A stretch of DNA of 64,000 bases, from assembly GCF_024868665.1 (NCBI RefSeq), contig NC_079914.1, positions 7,406,310 to 7,470,309 on the forward strand. The letters are read 5' to 3'. Source of the DNA: Triplophysa rosa (taxonomy: Eukaryota > Chordata > Actinopteri > Cypriniformes > Nemacheilidae). This document shows, piece after piece, positions 37,264 through 50,700 of the stretch (its first letter is position 1; the number at the start of each line of letters is the position of its first letter). The notes under the pieces were generated by a model that saw only the letters and a list, made by a program, of their open reading frames with translations, was not told where the DNA came from and searched no databases. The position numbers and the translations under genes were made by a program.

Positions 37264-39239
37264 TTTGAAATTGGGGGACAATTTGGGGGTTAACTATTCC
37301 TTTAAGACCATTGGAGCCAAGGTCAGAAAAATAAAATAGGCTGTAAATATGATAGTCATCATATAATTGTGATTTTATAACAAACACTTGTGCACTTTCT
37401 CAAACTTCTCATAGAAATTTTGATGTAACCATTTATGAATATATGAATATTGATTAACTTTTGTGGACTAAATGTGAAATTAGATCTTATACAGTACTGT
37501 GAACACAAAATATCTAACAAATCTATAAGATTTTTCAATCTGGTACTTTATTGATATTGTTATAGTGAATACAGCAAATGTTTGTCCAAATTCTTGCATT
37601 ATGAGTGAGAAGAACTTAATCAAAGTATTTGCGGCAATAGGTATTTAAAAAACATATTTATTATTTCAATTGTGTACGATACCGCAATCAAATCACTGAC
37701 ACCGACCTGTTGCAGGTGGTACCACATTACAGAACGGTAGTGAAGTATAATTCTTGATATTTTGTATTTCTGGTAAAGGTTAGTTCAGCAAACTTTAAGG
37801 AGTACTCGAGCATATAAAGGGCTTTCAATGTAAAAGAAAGTAAAAAAAAACTATTTCATGGGGTCTTATAGGAGCAAAAGTGATTTGTCCAAGCAAACCT
37901 ACATACTTACATAGATTACTATACACTTTTTTTCCTCCTCTCTTGTTTTACTTTCTAATAATATTGCATATAAATGACTTCAACTCATTACTTTTTTCTC
38001 CAAGGTTTGGTCCTCCTAAGGCATAGAAAAGCCAGAAGGGATGTGAGGGTTCAGTCCGCTCGTCCCCGGTCAACTCCTATCGCTATGAAAGAGAATTAAA
38101 CAGGACTGGTACGGTTGGGGATATATTAAGTCAAATGTGAGCCCGTCGTTGCGGTGCTAAGCAGGTAGAAGACACGTCCTGGTCGCCCAAGGATGCTTTT
38201 GACACCGCGCACTTAAAACGCCTTAGGTGTGATGAAATAAACACAAGCCGAGGCAAACGGTTCTTGTTACAAATGCTAGCTGAAAGGCACTCTGCCTGTT
38301 TGAAAGGTGAAGGGAAATATATTTACATCTGCTTAGTTTTTGGCGCAATCTCAGTCGAGAGATGGCAGGTTTGAGCCATGGGCTGAACCGACGATAATGA
38401 TCTGTGCCTAAACTGTCTTAAAGTACTGTACGCACAAGCGGCGTACGATGGGTAAAAATGGTTTACTGTATTTAAAGCGTCAGTCCTTTAAAAAACATAA
38501 ACATGCACTTAGGTTAACTATCAAACGTCTATTGGAGAATGAAATATGATGTAGCGGAGATATCGCTAGTAATGTTAAAAAACATTTCATTTGATCCATG
38601 CCACATTTATTTATTTAGCTGTTATGGATCATTTCTGCAAAAAGTTTCCCTCTCAGTTTGAGAATTCGCCGGAAGACCTTAATTTGGTGATGGACAGCCG
38701 TAGTATATTCATCCTTATCTTCTCACGGTCAACTCAGTGCATTCTTTCCGAATCCTTATTTTTGCATTCAACACACTTCCTCGCCTGTTGATTACATGCA
38801 CAGGAATGAGGGGGGCGAGTGGAGCTCTTCTTGTTTATAATAAAATGACAGAAAATCATTGAGGGGTCAAGTATCGCCCCAAAACTCTACCTGCAGTCTT
38901 GAATCTGCTCACCGTGGAAACCACACACCTAATGAGGTCATTAAAGCCAAGCTCCCATCAATATCTCTCTTTTTTTCACTCCAGCCCTTTTTGACAAATT
39001 TGAATTAATAATTCAGCAGAGCCTGGGGATGTATATTTTCTGAGTGAAGGACAGTTAACCCATAGCATGATTTTTCCTCCTCTTTCGTATCACAGATGTG
39101 TAGTTTCACACTTTTCATTTAGACTTTTAGAATGTCTTGTGTTCTTATTTGACAATTGTGGTGTTGCTTTTTTCGTTGTTGCACAGGGGATTTTACGGAG
39201 TCACCTTTGTCTCAGGTAATTCTTCTAAAATGAGAAATA

Positions 39240-39830
39240 GATGCAAATTAAACGAATTTAAAGCGGTCATATGACACGGCTAAAACGAATATTATCGGTT
39301 GTTTTAGATGTAATGCAATGTGTATACTCGATTTAAGGTTTAAAAACTCTGTATTTTTCACATACTGTGCATGTTTGTATCTCCTCTTTGCCGCACAGAT
39401 TTTTAACAAAGCTCATGGCTCTGAAAAGCGAGGTGTGCTATGATTGGCCAGTTAACCACTAGTTACTCACTACTAGTGCGTAGTGATTGGTCGAATACTG
39501 CAAGCGTGTGACGGAAATATAACGCCTCTTACCATTGGTTCTGACAGGTTTTCCCACCTTACTTGCGTATACATTTGGGTGGTCTTAGTCAAATCATACC
39601 ACGAACTGATGTAGATTTGTGGGGGTGTGGTTACACGAGGGGTTTCAGGCAGGTCTGGGTGAGCATTCTCTTTTAGATAGAATGCATCTTTTGTTCCCAC
39701 ACTTTCATTTGTGCAATTTTACATGTCTAATACATGCATGGGCAACTTATAACACACCAAAGACACAGAAAAACACGTGTTCACGCCAATTTAATGGATT
39801 AGAAGTATAAAGCTATAAAATGAGATTGAT
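39240..39830. repeat. Probable interspersed repeat
   Basis: Starts near TTAAAGCGGTCATATGACAC and contains AAAAGCGAGGTGTGCTATGA and TTGGCCAGTTAACC, wording I associate with a common cyprinid non-autonomous element. Boundaries are estimates and no target duplication was found. Confidence 0.35.
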
Positions 39831-41016
39831 AATGACTGTTAGAGTAATAATGACTGAAATATCTAAACATTCAATGCAGACTTGAGATCTCTTCTGAAAT
39901 TCTAGTGGACACAAGAATGATATTAAAAGAGATACAGTATTAAACCGTGAAGAAATTAGATATTCAAGAGTTCTCATCTGTGATTTTACTGCTCATGGGC
40001 AAGTAACATTTCATGTGTTGACTGAAACAGCAGGTGTACGCTTGTACATTATTTCTTCATATTTTCTTACATACTGAAGTTACTCCGATGTGATGATATT
40101 CTCATTTAATACATTCTGCCACATTAAAAGCTGCAATATTTTCCTTCAGGGTAATGTTACATGATGTGTTTGTAAGCTTCCTGTCAAAGCTAAGCTCATT
40201 TGTGGAGTTTTGGCTTAACTACTAAAAAGCTAGATAAGTGAATAAATAACATAAGATGTGATCGATTTAGAGATATATTACATTCATATATTCAGTTATT
40301 AATATATGACTGAATGACAGAACCATAAAGCTACCACTAGCTCCAAACATTAAAATAACCAGGAACAAACAACACCCCACTCCGCCACACTTCCCAGCAT
40401 TCCCACTGTTGACAGACAGCACGCAACCGTCCCTTGCCTCTCACTCACACCACAAGTTCTCCTACTCCCCCTTAATGAAACCCCCCCCCCTTTAGGGACA
40501 AGACGGCCGATGTTTAGATTCATTCTTATTTCTATATTTGACCCTGAAGTGTGACGCCCATGTCGTGTCTAGTTCCTCACACTTGCAGTGGCGATGCAGG
40601 TTACGTTTCGGCAAGAATGAAGATGGAGTGTTTTTTCCAACGGCAAGCCAGTTCAGGCATTCCAGGGCTTTGTTGCTTTAAATACAATGAGAGCAGAGGA
40701 AGGAGAGGTGGATGAAAAGGGGAACGAGAGACAAGAGCTGCAGCACCTGTCGGCTCATTTGTGCCGTCACGTTTAATGGCCGGCTCTGGTTACACAGGCC
40801 TGTTTTTAGGGTTGAAATGGCATAGTTGCCCCGCTTCTGCCGTGCGGACGAGCCCTTGAGTCCCTGTGATATTGCTGATTTATTGTTTCATATCAAACAT
40901 GGAGTGATAAAAATATATAATACAATATTTATGAAGTTATATACAACTAATAATGTATTCTTAATACAGTTTATACTTTATAATTAGTTGTATGTGTGCT
41001 TTGTCATAATTATTAT

Positions 41017-41403
41017 TAGAGTTGCACCGATACAAAATTTCTCCACCGATACGATAGCCGATTATTAAGAGTGATGTCAATACAGATATTGATAGTTTGG
41101 TGGTTATATTAACTCGCATTAACTAAATTCTTAAGATTAAATTAATTCTGAAAAATAAAGTTTAAATATGTTTAAACTTTCTGAATGTTATTGATTCATA
41201 TAATGACTATTAATATTAAACATCAAACTGGTGATGTTTCTTAACTTTTTTTATATACAGAGCACAAACTCATAACATGCTCCTGTCCTCTTTTGATTGA
41301 CAGGATATATCACCAGGATCATCAGCTTTTTTTAAACTATCGGCCGATAGGGTGAAAATTACCTAAATCGATTGAAAAATTACCTTATCGATTGACAGCA
41401 CTA
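41017..41403. mobile_element. Probable hAT-like element, degraded
   Basis: The left end TAGAGTTGCACCGATAC and right end ATCGATTGACAGCACTA resemble fish hAT termini. ATCGGCCGATAG and CCGATAC motifs recur inside both ends. No clean target duplication was seen. Confidence 0.5.
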
Positions 41404-41434
41404 CATTATATATTCAGGTTGCAAGTAGTAGCTT

Positions 41435-41746
41435 TGTGTGTGCGTGTGTGCGTCTGCGTGTGTGTTCGTGCGGGTGTGTGTGTGTGTTCATGTTTGTATA
41501 TCCCGGTGGGGACCTAAACCTGAATGCACACCAACTCATGGGGACTCATGTCACCGTGGGGACCAAAATTGAGGTCCCCATGGGCACAAAATCTTATAAA
41601 TTGTACAGAACGATATTTTTTAAAAATCTAAAAATGCAAAAAGTTTTCTATGATCTTTAGGTTTAGGGGTTGGGGATAAAATATACAGTTTGTACAGTAT
41701 AAAAAACATTACGCCTATGGACTGTCCCCACGGAGATAATAAACCA

Positions 41747-41777
<31 letters not shown>
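41435..41777. repeat. GGGGACC-type repeat flanked by GT tracts
   Basis: An imperfect GT tract (41435-41492) and a pure GT tract (41750-41777) flank about 250 bp containing GGTGGGGACC, GTGGGGACCAAAATTGAGG, TCCCCATGGG and TTTAGGGGTTGGGG. This is a familiar teleost repeat associated with GT runs. Confidence 0.65.
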
Positions 41778-43869
41778 ACAGTGTATACTATGTATCCACC
41801 TTATGCATTTCAAAAAATTTTTTTTCAAAATCTGTTCAGTTTGTAACGAAATAAACACATCCATACATATGTACATACTTGTATATAAACAGACAGAAGA
41901 AGCTAGTTATACAACACTATTTGTAGGCGAACGCTGTGACCAGAGTACCCATGGGGACTGAGCGATGGGGCCGTTTTCTTTCTGGTATGACCGGGTCACT
42001 TTTATAGATGTCTGCGGTACAGAAATCTTTCTCTGGGATCGATTGAAAAATGACAAGCTGGGACGAGGGGGAGTTTATGTTGGCTTGTGTAACTCCCTTA
42101 TCTGTGTTTGTGTGCAATGTTTAAATAAGACCTGGCGGCTCTATGATCAATAGAAACATCCTACCACGGCTCGCGTTTTCTCAGCCGGATTAGCTGGGCA
42201 GTCACTCACCAGAGAAAGGTCCTGGGCTAGTCTTTTTGTACGAGACAACATAATGCCTTAATTGTAAGAAAATAAGGTGGATGTGATGCACACATGGCGC
42301 AATATTAGCATCGTAACTACCATGTACAAGCTACCTTTATACACCTCAGGTCACGTAGAGTCAAAAAAGACGGAAACATTCTCTGATATGCACAGACAGC
42401 AACAACAAGGCCTTTTTACAATGCGTAAAAAACGCAAAGCGTGGCTGTGCTGAGAGGGAATAATGAACTTCAGCCCATTGATTGGAAAAACAAAGCCTGT
42501 ATATGTTTGTCCCGGCAGGACCGCAAGTCTCATAAATCTTTAAGAGTGATCTGTTTTTGCCGTGGCTCATGTTTAGCTCTTCCCCTTCAAATGCATCCCT
42601 TTCGATTCATGTGATAGACAGAAAGAGCAAGCTATTATTATTTTATACTCTGCTAACTCATTATACTTTGAAATGCACGTCGCGTAACATTCATATCGCC
42701 GAACGTCTCGAGAAAGAAATGAAATGCAAAATTCCGGCACATTAAGGATATTGATAGTTGTTCGCGGTGAATCTTGGAACATTGCTGAGCAGATTTCATC
42801 AAAATGGCACCCGAGCGCTCCGTTGTGGGGCAACTATCTGCAAAACCAGGCAGAAAGAAGCCGGAGCTCTTATGATTGATATTTCCAGTGCAGATATCAC
42901 TTAGGAAACACCTGACATGAGCGGGGCATGTTCCGGGCCCGGCCTGCCTGCTAAGTACTGGAGCTTGGGCCAGCCAGCGTGTTATGCAGCCAGTAATAAA
43001 AGTTGGTCATTGATTTTCTGTAGTTGCTTGTAACAGTTAATGTTGATACATCAATAGCTAAAGGAAAGCACAAGGTTTAATAGCAGGCTGAGAATGTGGA
43101 AATATGGGCGGCGTGGGTGTTAAATCACAGAATCTATCCCCCAGATCGATAAGACAGTTACAGCAAGTGTCCCTCTGCTTTCCTAATGTTTTATAATAAA
43201 CTGACAGCTTGTAATAAGGCTCTGGCAGAAGCAGAGGAAGTGAGGAATCCGATGGGACGCGGGCGAGAGAAAGAGAACAAGCACGTATAGCTCACTGTAT
43301 TCTCAATCACTTCATCCCGGCCTTTTGTCAAAGGAGAAGCTGGCCGTTCTATAGTGTACTTCCTACTGATAGTTACAAGAAAGTTGGAAAAACGTTTTTC
43401 TGCGAGGGTGGAGGTTGAACTTTCACAAACGTGTCAGGGACACGACATCCACCTGAGATGGGATTTTAGTTCTAGATGTAGCAAACTTTCGAATTGTTTG
43501 ATGTTTTGAAGATAGTGTCCACGGTCTACACAGAGACATTCAACCAGAGAATTTTGCTGGAATTTTCACAGATGTCTGCAGAGTTTGAATTTCATGCATA
43601 CAGTATTTCCAGCTTCCTTTATTATGAAATATTACAACTAATTTAACTATGCTTTTTTGTCTGTCATTAATAACATTGCACATTTTCTCAAAATATTAGT
43701 TTTACCCCTTACAAAACAAAAACACATTTAAAAAATATAATGCGATATTTTAAATATTGAAATATTACCAATTTAATCTTATATAATTCATTTTCAAATA
43801 TCACCACTGTCTTTCCGAAACCCTCCGATGTAATGTAATATAATAATAGCTTGCTCTTTTTTACTTTAT

Positions 43870-44060
43870 TTAAATGATTAAATACAGTTTTGTCAAAATT
43901 GACAACACTTTATATTGGTTAGATATTTGCAAAAACCCAGTGACAAACATAAAGGGTGACTAATATTAACGATTAATGTAAAAAAAATCATGAAATGTTG
44001 AGATACAAGGTCTCAGAAGCAGCGATATATTTAAATGATTTAATGGTTGACTTTTAATGT
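43870..44060. repeat. Interspersed repeat, copy 2 of 3 (inverted)
   Basis: It reads TTTGCAAAAACCCAGTGACA and AACATAAAGGGTGACTAAT, the reverse complement of the 53940-54150 copy. Confidence 0.6.
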
Positions 44061-44939
44061 ACAGTATTTTCTTTGCGTAAACTCCCGCTAAACTAGGACC
44101 GGGTTGAGCACATCACAGCAAACCCCAAATATAGCCAATCTTGCTATTATCAGAGGTAAATCCATACATTCAGATTCCCTATGACTTGTCCACATTACTT
44201 ATCTAAAACGTTTGTAGACACTCAGATAACCGCACTAATGACTAATGACTAACAATCACCAATCACACAAAGCTGTTTGCGATTTAAAGCTAATCATAAA
44301 GTAATGCCTAGTAACAGATAAAGAACAAAAAGAGGGAGAAACCGAAGAGACACAACACACGAGCCGAGTGTCGAAATCAAAGCGGAACGGTCGGAATCCG
44401 GCAAACTCAGCGAACGCACGACAGACGTCTACTAGTTGTAAAGGTAAAGTGCGGCTGATTCTTTCACCCCCTTTTAAAAGCTCCGTGCAGGCAGATATCA
44501 GCAGCTTTTAAAGCCTGATAAAGTCTGAAAGCCTTTTAAGGTCCCTAATGAGGGTCCCGTTTCAAAGATGCGCAAGAAGAGATGCTTTTGAATTCTGTCT
44601 TGTGCAATCGAAAGAAATAACCTTTAAATATTAGGGTCACTGCACCAGCCCACTTCCTCCTCTGCTCCAGATTTGTAAAATATCGGAGCACTCAGGATTG
44701 ATTGGAAGGTTTTTCACCTTCGAGAGAAATCTAAATGAGCGCGCTTTATGACATCGGCGAATGGGAAAGGTTTAAAATGCGATGCGCTGAGTGGTCAGAT
44801 CGGGAAAGCTCCGAAGCACGTTGTCACAAATCACTGAAAATAAATGTTTGCATCTCCGCTGTCAATGTTTTTGTCTGTATAAGCACGCGTGTGGTGTTTT
44901 AAAGGCTGGCTGCACACATACACACGTGCGGTTGTTTTA

Positions 44940-45330
44940 TACTTGTATTGATTAGGCCCCGAGCTTCGCATCTTCCAGATGACTTACAGCCCGTCAGTAC
45001 CAAACTGCTTGGCTCACAAGAAAGACCTGCCCCTATTATCTTGCATTTAATTAAGACGTTGCTGCAGTTTTATGCACCATTATTTGGCCCCAGCCAGCGG
45101 TCTCCGAGGCGTAAATATCGAACCGTCCCAGGCCTGGAATGTTAATCAATCCCAACCGACTTCCAAATTATTTGGTCTGTTTCAGGAAACGAATATTTGC
45201 ACCTGTTATGAGCCTTTGCACGTGCATTACCGATCTCGGCTCTCTTTGCACAAGGGTAGACGTATCGATTTAGATCAAGGAAACAAGACAGGCCAGCTTA
45301 ATTAGAGCCTACCTATGTGGGAACATCATT
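44940..45330. promoter_or_regulatory. Candidate conserved intronic element
   Basis: A non-repetitive block with CATTTAATTAAGACG, GGCCCCAGCCAGC, GTTAATCAAT (45141-45150, HNF1 half-site-like), AATATTTGCACCTG and TTTGCACGTGCA. The composition resembles developmental conserved non-coding elements. No alignment was available. Confidence 0.3.
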
Positions 45331-47601
45331 TTTTGCTTCTTTTAAGAGAGAGAAAAGATGGAAATGACTTTATTTGTGAATGCATGCCATGATTTTATGA
45401 TGTGGTCTTCAGAGGTGTTTGGAAGAGCTCTCCAGCTGAGCCTAAAGGGACTTGGCCATCAAAAGAGCTTGATAGATTTGTTGGTTGTCTAGAGTGCTAA
45501 ACATGTTCTACTGTATATTGATTTGTTCATCTCATGCTTCATACACTTACCCTTTACAATGACATTAAATTTGAATCTAATGATTAAAACATTTGATTCA
45601 CAGTGGTCGTCGAATTTTAAGTAGGACCACATTTTGTAATACACAATACAAAATTTACAATTACATAATATTGTTCTCAAGTACTTGAGTTTGCCTGGCA
45701 TTTACAAGAAATGAAATATTAATGCTTGCATTAACTCTGAATTTAAATGAAAATTAATTAAAAAATGTTCAATTTGCTTTGCGAATATCAGTTGCATTTC
45801 TCTTAAACGTCTTTGGCAGCACAGACAAGTCTGCCAGACTCCTGAGATGAATGCCGCTATTTCGGTCTAAACTGCCGTGGCGATCCTCCGCACCCCCTCT
45901 ACTCATCTAAAACATTGTTCACCCTTCACCTCCTCTAGTGCTGTTGAAGAAATCAATGCTCTGGCCGTAATTATTTAACCATTGATAAAGCCTTCAACTC
46001 CGGCCAGATCCACAGCATCTATTCAACTTGGAGACTGACAGCGGGGAAGATAGAGACGCTTTGGCCGGCGAAAAAGCATGAGAGGTGATTGTCCGACTGC
46101 GATTGGTCCTCTCGACAAGCCGGAGGAATGGAAGAGACAAGTGACTGCTCTCAGGTCAAATCGTGTCCATCTTCCTCTTTATCGACACTTGGCTTTATAA
46201 AGAGCCCCTGTGTGCTCGCCGACAGTGACGAATTGCAACGTTTGGGAGTGCTGATAGAGAATTTAGAGCAGTGGGGAGTGGAAGCGGGGTAAAAGTGACT
46301 TTGATTTCCTTTAAAAGGCTTCATTTGTAAACGTGGTAATCCTGGCTTGATGTCATGAGGTCAGACAAATGTATATGTGTGGCCTTGGACTTACCAGCAC
46401 ATTTACCTGCTAACTGAATCTGTTGTGGGCTTTGTTCGAATTATGCTGCCTCTATGTCTCTCAAAGACATTTTTAATCTCTAATCTTAGTTCTTTCAGTC
46501 TCTTCAGACTTGGCACACAGAATGGGTAGGGAGGCTAGCACGGGGCAGTGCCGGGGGCGATACGCTCCCTTCTGGGAAGGTACTTTTTATTATGGATTAT
46601 GTTTCCGCCAAATTATTTACACCAATGCTCCATAGAACCACAAAAAAACCTCCACCACGCAAACCTGATCAACATAAACTTTGCAAGGCTGGGAGATGTA
46701 GGGTTAGCGTGGCAGGAATTTCATGTGTGCTCAGATCTGGTCTTCGGTGATTTGTAGGTTAGATGAGAGGAATCTTCTCAAGGTGAGGCTAAAGAACCGG
46801 CGTAGACACTCAAAACATGTAGTTCAGGGACACGGCCAATAGATACATCAGGATTCAAAGCGTACGCTTCCTATACACATCATATTCTGTCTCTTCTCCT
46901 TTTGTAACCGGAACCACAAGGCGGAACAATCGCGACTGATATGATGATTATGTCGATGTGGACGGTGGGCATTAATATTCCAGAATGGTCCCAAACAGAC
47001 GGCTGGTCTTTTTCTCTCATGTTGTAGACTTGGGTCTTTTGTGAATTAGCTGCTGGAACTGCCTTGACCTGAGTGGCTTTATTGGTTTGTGATTGTTAGC
47101 CGTGGAACATCTGATCTCTTGTAATGCTAGCAGACTAGCAGAAGTAAAACAGTGATGCCTTAAAGGTTATTCACAGACGCAAAACAGGATGTGCTCATCC
47201 AATTCAGCTATTAACTCACTAGAAGCAAAGAACCTGATGTTATGAACTCAAACTTTGTAACTGTATTAAACAAATACAGTATGAAAAAGAAGTTTTGACA
47301 GGATGCAAGTTTGTTAAATTTCCATGTAAGCCAACGAGATGTTTCATTATACTGCAATTTGATTGAAATAAATAAACTAAGAATAAATGATAAACTACGC
47401 CAAGCATAATTTGAACTGTTTCTTTAACAATATACCACATTTGGGTTTGTCTGAGTGTGGTTGTTGAGGCTTTTTGCTGTCTTCTACCATGTGGTTACCA
47501 GTTGGTTTTGGAAAAATAAGGGTAGTCTAAGGTCAGTCCAAAAACTGACTTTACCCTAGCGTCAGGTAGGGGAGGGTGTCTGCATGAGATGGTGGCTTTC
47601 A

Positions 47602-47967
<366 letters not shown>

Positions 47968-47998
47968 TCAGTTTACAAACTTACTATGAAACTTCAAC

Positions 47999-48300
47999 TA
48001 CGGCTGTCACAATATCAGTTTTTCGAGACACGAGTATCGCGGCCAAATAAGCGGACAATATCGTGATATCTATTGAAATGTTTTTAATACATGTTTTATT
48101 ATATAAATCATTTCTTTTGTGTTTTCTCTCGTTTTTATCCATTGAATCACACTCAAAATATGAGTGTAGTAAGGTAGAGAGAGATTGTAACCATTGTGGT
48201 AGCTAAATTATTTACAATATTATCATATGTAGAATTAACACAATATCGAACAATTTAATATCATGGTTATTGTGAAAACCGGAATACTGTGACACCCCTA
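47999..48300. mobile_element. hAT-like element 110 bp upstream of an nr5a2 exon
   Basis: Ends TACGGCTGTCACAATATC and GATACTGTGACACCCCTA-type (as read: GGAATACTGTGACACCCCTA) are imperfect inverted repeats. ACTTCAAC is duplicated exactly at 47991-47998 and 48301-48308. It is inserted in the intron 110 bp before the acceptor of the 47742-47889 exon. Confidence 0.85.
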
Positions 48301-49084
48301 ACTTCAACACATAGACAAACAGGCTAAACGGGCCTAGGACATTTACCTTCATTCAGCCCTATTTAAATATTTTTGCACATAAATTTTATTTTATTTTACT
48401 TTACTTTTTATTTTATTATTAATATATTGAGTTTAGTTTTATTTTATTTTTTGGGCCACTTTAAAACCTATGTGAAAGATTGTTTTATGCTGTCTGTGTG
48501 CTTCTACGCAAGGTTGATGAGTTTTTTGAATTTGAAAAGGTTTGTCTGTGCATCCATAACTGTGCCAAAAACTGTATGCAGGCTAGTTAAAAAAAATCTT
48601 GTGTAAACACTTTCTCCATCAGGCTTCAACTGTCTCCCAGGTTGTTCATTGAAAATTCTTTCTTGAATAAAAGTCACTCTAATTCAAAAGTTCAGCCAAA
48701 CTGGAGTCAGACAGCATCTGCCACCACCATTCTAGTTTTTGAGCGTGAAAGTAAGCATATAACCAGGTCTGGCAGCTCTGAACTTCATACACCATCTTCA
48801 CTCTCTCTCTCTATATTCCCAGCGTAGATAAGCTCCTCTCCGCACAGCAGGGATAGAACTCCAAACTGATCCTGAATGATAATTAGCATCAGACCGAACA
48901 TGGAAGAGCTGCACGTTTCTCCATCCCAGGTGCCCAGACCCTCTGACCACAGCGCCCCGCGCCAGTCGAAGGGGGTGGGGGAAGAAGAGGCATGAGTGAG
49001 CGGGGGCCCCGGAGGTCCCTCAGGCTACCGGGCCGAACCCTGCGCGGGACCCCCGTGGCTCTCTCCTCCCCTTTCAGGTGCACT

Positions 49085-49445
49085 TAATATCTGCAGAAGC
49101 AGCAAATCTGTCTTGCAGGCAAGTCCTTAGCTGCCACTCACTATAAGCAGGCCATATTAAATTTTTATATTTATTGACAATTCATTACCATAATTGACTG
49201 CGCCGGGGTTTCTGGAGGAAGGTAGACGACGGGCCTCCTAATTGCAAGGAGAACTCCCTCCGAGCTGGATTTGCAATTAAAAACATGGGCGGATTGGAAT
49301 TTATTTATTGTGTAAATATGATGAGTGGAATTTTTTTAAATCCTGGCTGGAGAATTCACGCATCTCTCCGGCTGCGTTTGTGGATCTCCTCGAAGCCGAT
49401 AGGAGACACGGAAGCTACTGAAGTTGTCAATTAATTTAGATTAAT
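49085..49445. promoter_or_regulatory. Candidate conserved intronic enhancer of nr5a2
   Basis: A repeat-free, motif-dense block between two AT-rich or repetitive zones. TAATTGCAA (49239-49247) and its exact reverse complement TTGCAATTA (49271-49279) face each other 23 bp apart. Homeobox-type TAAT sites and CCACGTG follow toward 49460. Enhancer status is inferred from composition only. Confidence 0.35.
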
Positions 49446-50499
49446 AATCTGACCACGTGCCCAATGCAGTTACATTAAAGTAAAAAGAAAGAAAAATGGG
49501 AAGAAAAATGATATCCAAATTATTTAAATATTTAAATATGTAAAAATTAAAAATATTTAAATATTAAATATAAATATTTGTTATTGCAAATGTTCACAGC
49601 TATTGTTTTTTTTTCTATTGAACAATTTTACAGATTAACATGGCAATGATTTATGCTTATTGTGTTCATTAGAGTTTTAACAGGGTGTAATGTTTTTGTC
49701 CATCTTTGTGTAATGAGCAAATCAGCAAACATCGGTCTGTAGTGACGTTCTGTAATTCAGTCTGACACGACAGAGATCAGTAGAGGTTTGATCTTAACAA
49801 AAGACTAAAGCTCACTGTGAATCTGATTATGATTATTCAGATTCTTCTGACGGCCTAAGACTGAGACATAGACAGACAGCAGGGGGACATGTGTCTCTGT
49901 GACATATTGGACAGCCGCCCATGCAGTGTCATGTATCGCAACATTTCTCCACTGATCCCCCGCAGTGCTTTGCTGCCATATCAACTCTGGGGAGAAACAA
50001 TGACACGTGTTCTCAAACAAGACGAGAATGCATGAGGTGGACCATTTAGGGAGTGACACTGCTAACTTAACTGCTATTTTTAGGAGCATTAGTAGTTCAC
50101 TAATAGTTAACCTACAGCTCTTATATTGTTGGATTTATTGTGAAATTATTCATAATGAATTTTCATTTTGTGCCAAAAATGGCCACATTGTTAAATGAAA
50201 TGATCCTATAATTAAATTGTATTATTATTATTAGTCTAAATATTCTAAGTAGTTAAATTACTACTTTCTTTTCAAAACAATAGCTTGACTTTATTTGAAC
50301 TAATATTATTATTATTTGTAGCTTCCTAGAGCACCCATTAAACTCGAAAGCATTTTAAAGTTCCTTTGAATAATCCTATTTGTTTAGTAGTTGGCAGAGC
50401 GTTTGTTTGTTGTGTACAGTGTTTGTTCATGTGCGAGTGTGTCGTGTGGTCAGGCTGTCGGTACTCCGCTCTGGAATAATAGGATGTAATGAACTGAGT

Positions 50500-50700
50500 C
50501 TTTGCTTTCTCTTCCCCAAAGGCTTTTTTCCTGCACCAGCTGTTCATTAGGCAAAATATGCAAACAAGGTCTGGCCCTCCTCTGCCCCGCCCCCAATCCT
50601 CCGCCAGACCTCTATAATCAAACAGAGATGTGCTACACAGAGCAGACACGATCCAGACCACACAATCCTAGATACACAGTAAACTCACGCAAATGTCAAC
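50500..50700. promoter_or_regulatory. Candidate regulatory block
   Basis: CACCAGCTG E-box, TTCATTAGG homeobox-type site and an octamer-like ATGCAAAC (50558-50565) lie within 40 bp, followed by a GC-rich CCGCCCCC (Sp/KLF-like) segment. Motif evidence only. Confidence 0.25.

Noticed and set aside
6176..37325. Five perfect NR5A/ERR consensus sites (YCAAGGYCR): 6176-6184, 22565-22573, 26470-26478 (minus), 33195-33203 (minus), 37317-37325, suggesting autoregulation
   Set aside because: A 9-mer of this degeneracy should occur about four times by chance on both strands of 64 kb, so five is not enrichment.
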